This document shows positions 57,389 through 64,000 of a stretch of 64,000 nt of DNA, piece by piece; positions within the stretch are counted from its first letter, which is position 1; each line of letters starts with the position of its first letter. The notes under the pieces are model-generated. The model saw nothing but the letters and a program-made list of their open reading frames with translations. It ran no database searches and was not told the DNA's origin. The translations under genes were made by a program, and so were the position numbers. The DNA comes from Gossypium raimondii. Lineage: Eukaryota > Streptophyta > Magnoliopsida > Malvales > Malvaceae. The stretch lies in assembly GCF_025698545.1 (NCBI RefSeq), contig NC_068567.1, positions 59,463,371 through 59,527,370 on the forward strand, given 5' to 3'.

Positions 57389-58057
57389 TCACCCAGAACT
57401 ATTGTGTACCACAATACCACGAATCTGGTTTTTGACTAAAGACGCGTTAACGTTTCCATCCTCATTCACACCTTCGTCTTCAATATCATCCGGGACCTCG
57501 TCTACGTCGGGATCACTCTCACTATGAACTTCGTGATCAACAAGATCACTACTATAGTATACATCATCGCCAACCACATCAGTCTTGGGTGCAGCATTAA
57601 GATCAATATCGGTCCCGTGTATAGTTGATTGACTATCAACATACGATACCAGAAGCACCATACACGGCTCTTGAACTCCATCTTCTTCACCTAATGGAGT
57701 GAGATCTTTAGTTGCCTCCACACAAGCTAACTCAGCAAATAACTGAATCGGTGCATTTTGGTTGCTCCGAGTCCCACAATAAAGAGCGATCATTGTCTCC
57801 ACATCTTCATCGTCTACAAGTTCCATTTCGATAAATTTTATTGGATCCGTCGAAACTGAAAACTTGTAGAAAAGTTTTGATATCCTTCTCCCACAACGTC
57901 TATAAATTTTTTCACTAATTTTTTCCTTCATATCATCAAACGAGATATTTCTATTAAATTTCATTGCTACTTGTTTGCGACATTCAAATATACATCCCAC
58001 GGTTGTTGTCAAAATTTCTCCATCGAAATAAACGCATACAAAAAACTGATTCTCCAT
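57389..58057 (-). pseudogene. MULE transposase, N-terminal part only
   Basis: Starts MENQFFVCVYFDGEILTTTV at 58057 (an in-frame upstream ATG at 58153 adds a Lys/Phe-rich lead that does not look conserved). It has a PB1-like fold region (ISFDDMKEKISEKIYRRCGR) and ELVDDEDVETMIALYCG, then an acidic linker (VDEVPDDIEDEGVNEDGN) and NQIRGIVVHN. It ends where the mobile-domain gene ends, so the pre-transposase, DDE core and SWIM zinc finger are lost: about 220 of an expected 700 or more residues. The frame itself is open, so this is a deletion product and not slow decay. Confidence 0.8.
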
Positions 58058-58394
58058 CTTCAATACTAGATCTGTTAAAAATTTTTCAAAATTCTTAAAA
58101 CAGTTTCGAAATGCAAAAAAATTACATAAAATTTTTAATACAAACTTTTTCATTCAGAAGCGAACAAAATTAATAACCTAACAAAATAACTTTCAAATAA
58201 TAAAATTACTAACAAGACTCTACATTCTATTTAAAAAGAAATAAACCAAAATACATTATCATTCTTCTTGTTTTCCTTTCTTTTTTTCTTCTCCCTATCT
58301 TCTTATTTTCGTTGCGCCTCGTATCTATACCCGGGTCATATACTGATCTGGGAAAAAATTAATAATATTTTATTAAAAGAAAAAAATTAATATA

Positions 58395-58511
58395 AAAAAT
58401 TCATTGGCGCTTGTCGCGCCATTAAAAAAACATACCATTTCGGTAATTAATCTATCTGACAACTTATTTCGGCATTTAATTTTTTTTAAATTTATTTCAA
58501 TAAAAAACCCC
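58395..58511 (-). repeat. Right terminal inverted repeat of the MULE
   Basis: GGCGC...CATTAAAAAAACATACCATT then TCGGTAATTAATCTATCTGA and the AAAAAACCCC end, the inverse of 51228-51340. A 92-bp copy stands alone at 8286-8377. Confidence 0.88.
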
Positions 58512-58520
58512 ATAAGAAAA

Positions 58521-58884
58521 CAATGATTAAAGTTGTTTACTGAAACCCTAATAATTTGAGAAAGAGCAAATTGCCCCTAATTAACACTAGATTCACTTTT
58601 GCTTCAACTTTAGATGGGTTTTTAAAGAAAATTTTCAAACCCACATATTTGTTCCATAATTTTTTCATTTTAAGAAAGACGTCGTGGTTTAAAGATTGAA
58701 AAATAAAGTTTAAAGCATAAATTGAATGTCAACTTTAAAAAATATTGCGTCAACCAATTAATTTAAGCTTTTATTCATATATTTAATTTTTAATACCAAA
58801 TAAAGGTAAAAAAAAAAAACTTCAAATCTAAGGAAAACATAACATCAATACTTGTATCGTTGACTAAACTCACTTGTGTGGATT
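58521..58884. other. 3' flank of BAHD gene
   Basis: AT-rich intergenic and probable 3' untranslated sequence; no other feature. Confidence 0.5.
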
Positions 58885-60177
58885 TTAATTCTCAGAACCC
58901 AATAAGCATCGAGTGAAGTAGTCTGAAGGTTTGCAAGTATAAGCCAAAATGTCAGGATCTTGCTCAAATCTAACCATGTTATCAGGTTCCAATGTCACCC
59001 ATGCTTCAACTCCACCATCAAACCTAGTATCCATCAACAAAACCATTTCTACATCCTTATGCACACTGGCTATCCAACCAGGCATTCCCCACCCAAAATC
59101 AGCTTCGTAATATGGAAACTTAGACAAGCTCGTTAAGATACAAATTTCAGTGTCACCTTTACTTAGTGTTTCATGGATCTCCCTCGATGAATTCGTCGCT
59201 GACAAGAACAAATCCTCAGCAGTTTCAGCTTTCCCGAATGATTCAGCGGCGTTCCTCAGTTCATTTCCCACTAAATTCACCAAATGCAGCAAATCAGGGT
59301 TCCTGTCATCGTTAGCTGTGAATCGTACGAGGATGTTTATAAACAGGTTGCCTGCTCCATTTGATGGTATGGGTAAAGCTGTTTTCCCACGAAAATTGTA
59401 TGGGAAAATTTGTAATGAATCCTTCTTTTTCGCCATTGAAATACGTACCTTCCATATGAGGGCGATCAACAGCTGCGCCCTAGAAAATTGCCCTACCCCC
59501 ACCTTGGCTTTCAGAGCAGCTATGGTGGACGCGGTGAATATGAACCTCTTTGTGATTAGGGTATCTAAATTATCATCCGGGACTGGGATTTTATACGTTG
59601 GTTTAAACCCATCAGGCAAAAGGGATTCAGTTTCGAAACTCAAACATTTCACAGCATCGACACCAATTCTACAACAAGTAGCCCATCCATTCATGAACCC
59701 AAAAATCGTGAACCCATCAGCAAACTTGTGGGAAAAGCTGGTTCCGATGGCTAAACCACCACAATCGAATTCATTGATTTGAACCGCCAGGATTGTTGGG
59801 GTAAACACGAGCTCATTCGGGTAAGGGACCAAAAGGTTCACCAATTTAACGTCGAGCTCTTCCAATATGAACTGGTTTAGACTAACACTGACTCGAGCTT
59901 CTAAATATTCAGCACCTTGGTCGTTACAATCAATGGCGTTTCGGTCTTGGATGAACCTACCAGCAAAAGGGTAAAACTTGGTTAATACATCGGAGAGTGA
60001 AGACTCGAGCTTTTTGAGTGTTTGGTGGCCATTAATGGGTGCTTTAAAAAAGAAAATGAAGGAACCGAATGCTGGAGGAGCGATTTGATCGAAACATGAA
60101 AGCTTTAATTCTCTGAGGTGAAGTGGTGTTGGAGACGATGGCTTTATTAACTTTCGTGTTTGGATTTGGACCTCCAT
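58885..60177 (-). CDS. BAHD acyltransferase (vinorine-synthase-like)
   Basis: Intronless frame of 430 residues from the ATG at 60177 (451 if the in-frame ATG at 60240 is used). The protein begins MEVQIQTRKLIKPSSPTPLH, the usual start of this clade, so the inner ATG is preferred. A TATATAAAAGG box falls between the two ATGs, which also argues against the outer one. The active-site HxxxD is HKFAD (in FSHKFADGFT, near residue 150 of the shorter form), and the structural DFGWG is intact (YEADFGWGMPGW, near 360). Length matches the family (430-460). Such cytosolic enzymes move acyl groups from CoA thioesters to alcohols or amines of specialised metabolites; substrate cannot be told from sequence. 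Closest in type to vinorine synthase and stemmadenine or benzyl-alcohol acetyltransferase-like proteins. Confidence 0.92.
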   Translation of the reverse strand: MEVQIQTRKLIKPSSPTPLHLRELKLSCFDQIAPPAFGSFIFFFKAPINGHQTLKKLESSLSDVLTKFYPFAGRFIQDRNAIDCNDQGAEYLEARVSVSLNQFILEELDVKLVNLLVPYPNELVFTPTILAVQINEFDCGGLAIGTSFSHKFADGFTIFGFMNGWATCCRIGVDAVKCLSFETESLLPDGFKPTYKIPVPDDNLDTLITKRFIFTASTIAALKAKVGVGQFSRAQLLIALIWKVRISMAKKKDSLQIFPYNFRGKTALPIPSNGAGNLFINILVRFTANDDRNPDLLHLVNLVGNELRNAAESFGKAETAEDLFLSATNSSREIHETLSKGDTEICILTSLSKFPYYEADFGWGMPGWIASVHKDVEMVLLMDTRFDGGVEAWVTLEPDNMVRFEQDPDILAYTCKPSDYFTRCLLGSEN

Positions 60178-60202
60178 TTTTTGAACTGGGATCTTTGCAA
60201 TG

Positions 60203-60215
60203 CCTTTTATATAAT
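60203..60215 (-). promoter_or_regulatory. TATA box close to BAHD start
   Basis: The minus strand reads CATTATATAAAAGGCATTGC about 30-38 bp upstream of the preferred ATG. If used, the transcript would begin almost at the start codon, leaving a very short leader; if not used, it is a chance match inside a longer leader. Confidence 0.4.
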
Positions 60216-60240
60216 GGTATTTTGAGTTTTCTGCATCCAA

Positions 60241-60892
60241 GTCTCTATCTTTGAATTTAATTTAGAAGGATTAGAGAAAAATGCATGGGAGTTATAAGTT
60301 AAGATCACTGTGCTCTAACGCAAATCACCATAATTATGGTTTTTAAGACCTTCTTTATTACAAAGTGTTAGAACAAAATCAGTTTCCACAACATCTAATT
60401 TTGATTTTTCCAAGCTAATTAATAGTTTCTTTGTCGCTGCATGATGGTAGACCAGATAAGACCAGGAGAAAAAATTGTATAAAACTTTAATTCTATAGGT
60501 CATCCAGTGAGTTAAATTCTTTCGGAATTTTGTCAACCCTTCATCATAATGTGTTTCTATTTGCAATTTTTCAGTTTTTAGATTTATTTTAATAAGATAA
60601 GTTTTATTTTATTTTATGTATTTTAGGTAAATTTATTTTAAAAATAAATTTCAATTAAATAAAAAATTACATAACCTTTATAGTATTTTTAAAATAATTT
60701 TTATATTATTTGAAATTTAAAATATTTATTTTTACACTATAAAATAATTTAATTATAAATTAAATAAAAATAAATTTTAGTTTAGTTTAGATAATTACGA
60801 TTATGGACTTGTATCCTATAAATCATCCAAATAACTTGATTTGGATCATTTTTCGAATTTTCTTACTTAGACTTACTCTTGAGTGGAGGCAT
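60241..60892. other. Upstream of BAHD gene, no gene seen
   Basis: A minus-strand open frame at 60315-60566 has no family resemblance. The remainder is AT-rich. Confidence 0.45.
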
Positions 60893-61510
60893 TCATGGGC
60901 CGGATCGGGTTCAAGTTGAGCCCATGCAAAGTATCTAGACCAATTTTTCAAGCCCGGTCTTAACCCGAAAAATGGACTACTTTTTACCCAAGCTCGACCC
61001 AATTTAAGAACGGTAAACCCGGGCTCAATTCAGCTCACCCATATTTGAGTTTTTTAGATTAGTTTTTATTTAAAAATATTTTTTTAAAAATATAATACAC
61101 TAAATGCACTAAAAATAATAAAATAAACGTTTTCTAACACATTAAAAATACAGTAAAAAGTACTTATTTTAAAAACTACCATAAATGTAATAAATATTTT
61201 ATTATATTAAAAATACAATAAATGTTTTATTGTATTAAATATATTTTTTAAAATTTATATTTTGGGTTGGGTTATTTAGTTAGGTAAGTTTTTTTTTTAG
61301 GTTTTGGGTAATGAGTTTAATTGTTATTGGGTTAGTGATTTAATATAAATATAAAATAAATATATATATATATAATTATTATTTAACATATATAATTAAT
61401 ATAATATTTTTATAACATAATATATTCGGGTCGAGCTAGATTCGGGCCAAAAATCTTACCCAAAGTTCAACTCATCCAAACTTTTCTATTTTTCAGGCGG
61501 GTAATCCAGT
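60893..61510. mobile_element. Degenerate foldback, family of 37994
   Basis: The left end GAGGCATTCATGGGCCGGAT and phrases such as CCCGGTCTTAACCCG and, on the right, TATTCGGGTCGAGC...TTTTTCAGGCGGGTA follow the GC-rich arm, AT-rich centre, GC-rich arm layout of 37994-38523. The right terminus is lost or decayed. Confidence 0.5.
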
Positions 61511-62029
61511 ATTAAATGACTAATTGAACATTTATTCATAGAAAAGTGAGAGCAACTCTATTGTAATTGTTAGATACTTTATTGATTTATAGTGTATGGG
61601 AATTGAATATAGGTGAATTTAAGGATTCATTTGGATGAGCGGGCAATCATATTGGTAAGATTGTTTAGGTGAGATTAAAAAATAGTAGTGGTTAGTGTAG
61701 TATTGAAGTTGTTGGTAGTGAGATTAAAAATAGGGCTATGAAATTGTAAAATGTTAATAATGTGAAATGATAGTTTAGTCAGTACAAAGTCAATTTGCCA
61801 ATTGGGGAGAGAGAATTGAATCAAACGAGTCATTTAGAGATATCAACAAGAGGTTTTAATCACTGCTCTCTTATGTTATTGACAAGAAATAATGATTAAA
61901 AGTTAATAATAATGAAATTTATATTTTATATTAAAAAAATATAATAAAAAACAATAAAATAGATTATAAAAGTAAAACAAAAGGAATTAAAACAGAAATT
62001 ATGTCACTAAGATATGCTTAAAATAAGTG
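61511..62029. other. AT-rich intergenic
   Basis: Nothing identified. Confidence 0.5.
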
Positions 62030-62170
62030 AGGAGTTTAGACATGTTAGTGTGGTTTGCAATCACGTAAAATGACACCAGCTCTTGCAGCTCCCCGATTAC
62101 CAATCGAGGATCGGTCGGAGTTCAATTTGAACTGGCCAGGGGAAGGCGGATGCCATTGTGTGCTGTTTAA
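62030..62170 (-). pseudogene. RNase H-like (RVT_3) N-terminal fragment
   Basis: The minus strand reads QWHPPSPGQFKLNSDRSSIG then NRGAARAGVILRDCKPH, the start of an RVT_3 RNase H-like domain (W.PP..G..K.N.DGS...N.G.AG.G...RD). The usual DGS has become DRS, and stops follow. A relic of an L1-type element or of an isolated RVT_3 gene. Confidence 0.65.
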
Positions 62171-62727
62171 AGCTGATTGAAATGCCAGCTGCTTTAGAGA
62201 TCAATGGCATTCAAGACCAAAACCGTGAGAAAAATGCACTAAAATCTTTGGATTTTTGAGTTGGAGTCGGCCCAAAACCAAAAGAATTTCAAACTCCAAT
62301 TGACAAAGAAAATTCCAAAGTTTTAAAACTTTAATACACTCAATTATCAAACACAAGTCAGCTTGACCCACCAAAACTCATGTTGGGATGTAAGTAGAGA
62401 GAACCCTAAAAATGATGAAATGCCAAAAACATCATTCATGAACTCACCCTTAAAAGTGAAAAGGAAAATACAAAGAAAAAGTGGGAAATTTTTGTTTTCC
62501 CTCAATGATTCATAAGAAAAGGGCATTTCTCAACATTTCTTATCCATTAATATATTCAAACTAGAAAGAAAAAAAATGGGACCTGAACAGCCAATGGACC
62601 CCTGCTAATCTAAAGCATATCTATCTGGTTTTGGGCTTTTTGCCCATCACTCCACTCTACACCTGTCCAAAGTACTAACCTACCTGTTTATAGTCAATGA
62701 CACACTCAAAAGAGTTTTGAGGTAAAA
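62171..62727. other. Intergenic
   Basis: No gene seen. Confidence 0.5.
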
Positions 62728-63050
62728 ATATTAGGAGTTAAATTATATTTTATCTCTTTTACTTAAAAATGATTATATAAATCTTTGTATGTTAAATCAT
62801 AGAGCAAATTGATATTTTTTGTTAAAAATTTCAGCTATTTCAACTGTTTAAACTGGTGTGGCTAATGAAATATTCAAACAGTTAAACATGGCGTGCCACG
62901 CGCATCTCATGTTAATGTACAAAAATCAGTTTTTAACAGTAAAAATTGATAGAATTTTTAACAGAATGACCAATTTGCTCTTTGATCTTACATATAGGGA
63001 CTAATTTGCCCATTTTTTAAGTAGGGATAATAAAATACAATTTAATTCTT
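62728..63050. mobile_element. MITE-like element, relative of 47482-47850
   Basis: Facing ends: AGGAGTTAAATTATATTTTA against TAAAATACAATTTAATTCTT. Shared interior phrases include GTTAAATCATAGAGCAAATTG facing CAATTTGCTCTTTGATCTTA, and GGGACTAATTTGCCCATTTT. Non-coding. Confidence 0.6.
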
Positions 63051-63400
63051 AGTACAAAAACTTCCATGATACGTTTACTAGAGTTTTGATAAAAATATTG
63101 GACTCAATTTAAACAAAATTAAACATTCATTTAAAATATAATTGAGCTTGGGCTCTTTATTGGAAACCCAAATTTGAATCAACTTATTTTTCATGTTTAT
63201 AATATGCAATTTTTGTTCAATTATAATTTAGATAATTTATAATATGTATAGACTTAAACAAGATTGGAATAATAATTTACAAATATGTGTAAGTTTGAAT
63301 AAAATTTAAGATTCATATTTCAAATCAAACGGAACATGAGTAAAAAAGTATGACATTAATACTATATATGAATTTGATTTGATTCATAAACACTTCTATT

Positions 63401-63973
63401 TAGAGTTGTTCGTGGGTCGAGCCGGACTAAGTAAAAAAATTAGGCTCGATTTCTAGGCCCGGACCTAAAAATGGGCTTAAAATTTTGTCCAAGTATAGCT
63501 CGTATTAAAATTCTTTTATATTATTTTTTTATATAAAATAAATTTAAAAATATAATATATCAAATACAATAAAAAAATATTAAAATAAATGTTTCCTAAC
63601 AAATGGAAAAAAACTTAAATAACATTAAGATAAGCTCAACTTAGCAAACAAATATCTCTAAAATAGTAACAAAATTAATAATAAAACAAGAGTTATACAA
63701 CATGTAAACAATAACAATAAAATAGTAGCAATATAATGGCAAAATGATAACAAAACAATGAAAAAATAGCAAAAAGAAAAACAATAAAAAACAGTAGTAG
63801 TATTTTTTTCTGTAAATTTGGGCTGAGTCGGGCCTAGACCCAGACCAAAAAACCTACTCAATGCCAGACCCGTTTAGAAAATAGGTATTTTTTTTTGTTG
63901 AAATTCATTTTTCGGACCTATATTTTTACTCAAATTTTTTCACTTTTCAAGACCCGACCCATGAACAACTCTA
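63401..63973. mobile_element. hAT-type foldback, family of 37994, 573 bp
   Basis: Left end TAGAGTTGTTCGTGGGTCGA; right end inverted TAGAGTTGTTCATGGGTCGG. Layout as in 37994-38523, with an AT-rich, CAATAAAA-rich centre. A matching 8-bp target duplication could not be seen, so it is older or rearranged. The minus-strand open frame at 63658-63861 lies in the low-complexity centre and is not a gene. Confidence 0.8.
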
Positions 63974-64000
63974 TTTACACTCTATATATATGTTGGTGCA

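Larger units (their letters stand above)
51228..58511. mobile_element. Mutator-like transposon (MULE) carrying a plant mobile domain gene
   Basis: A 7.3-kb element with inverted ends: left GGGTTTTTTACTGGAATATA, right (inverted) GGGGTTTTTTATTGAAATAA, both continuing through GTTGTCAGATAGATTAATTA and CCGAAAT.GTATG to GGCGCC over about 110 bp. Exact 9-bp duplications flank it. Inside: a promoter and leader (51560-51670), a fossil LTR-derived block (about 52040-54440), a second partial copy of the left end (54945-55255), a broken plant mobile domain (PMD) gene on the plus strand, and the N-terminal part of a MULE transposase on the minus strand. The two genes converge and both are truncated where they meet (about 57388). 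As it lacks a transposase core it can only be non-autonomous. Confidence 0.92.

Noticed and set aside
59150-59782. Plus-strand frame of 210 codons
   Set aside because: Antisense shadow of the BAHD gene, which has all family motifs on the minus strand.
62728-63050. Possible non-coding RNA hairpin gene
   Set aside because: The paired arms are better explained as MITE terminal repeats shared with 47482-47850.

Overview
This window is AT-rich nuclear DNA of a dicot plant. Intron-bearing plant genes (chloroplast 2-oxoglutarate/malate transporter, riboflavin RIBA, BAHD acyltransferase, arabinogalactan protein) are spread among dense transposon remains. The transposon families, especially a Mutator-like element carrying a plant mobile domain gene and a BED-finger hAT, resemble those I associate with cotton (Gossypium, Malvaceae). 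That assignment is inference from family resemblance; no search was run.

Layout. 0-15.5 kb: a decayed tandem array of phytosulfokine-receptor-like LRR genes. One copy (10.1-12.2 kb, minus) is open from signal peptide to membrane segment but has no kinase. A second copy is split by a 5.8-kb hAT transposon with an exact 8-bp target duplication. Further copies survive only as 3' flanks. A small non-coding LTR element sits in the 3' flank of the open copy. 15.5-16.1 kb: a hAT-like non-coding insertion whose empty site is seen 2 kb upstream. 16.8-19.6 kb: four-exon DiT1 gene (minus). 20.8-23.4 kb: an inverted, deleted MULE. 24-31.8 kb: gene-poor, with MITE-like foldbacks and fragments of RNase H-like (RVT_3) coding sequence. 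31.9-36.1 kb: seven-exon RIBA gene (plus). 37.3 and 40.4 kb: an intact arabinogalactan protein gene and a frameshifted relative. 41.5-45.5 kb: two intronless CAF1-like deadenylase pseudogenes flanking a RABG3/Rab7 pseudogene that keeps its exon layout. 47.0-49.8 kb: a five-exon gene for an unnamed membrane-anchored coiled-coil protein (minus). 51.2-58.5 kb: a MULE with 9-bp target duplications, holding a broken plant mobile domain gene and, facing it, the N-terminal part of its own transposase. 58.9-60.2 kb: an intact BAHD acyltransferase (minus). 60.9-64 kb: GC-rich-ended foldback elements and noise.

The host genes are metabolically unrelated single loci (plastid carbon/nitrogen exchange, riboflavin synthesis, acyl transfer, cell-surface glycoprotein); no pathway cluster is evident. 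I saw no CRISPR, rRNA or tRNA gene. The most unusual structure is the MULE with mobile-domain cargo; copies or pieces of its terminal repeat occur four times in the window, once fused to the LRR pseudogene.
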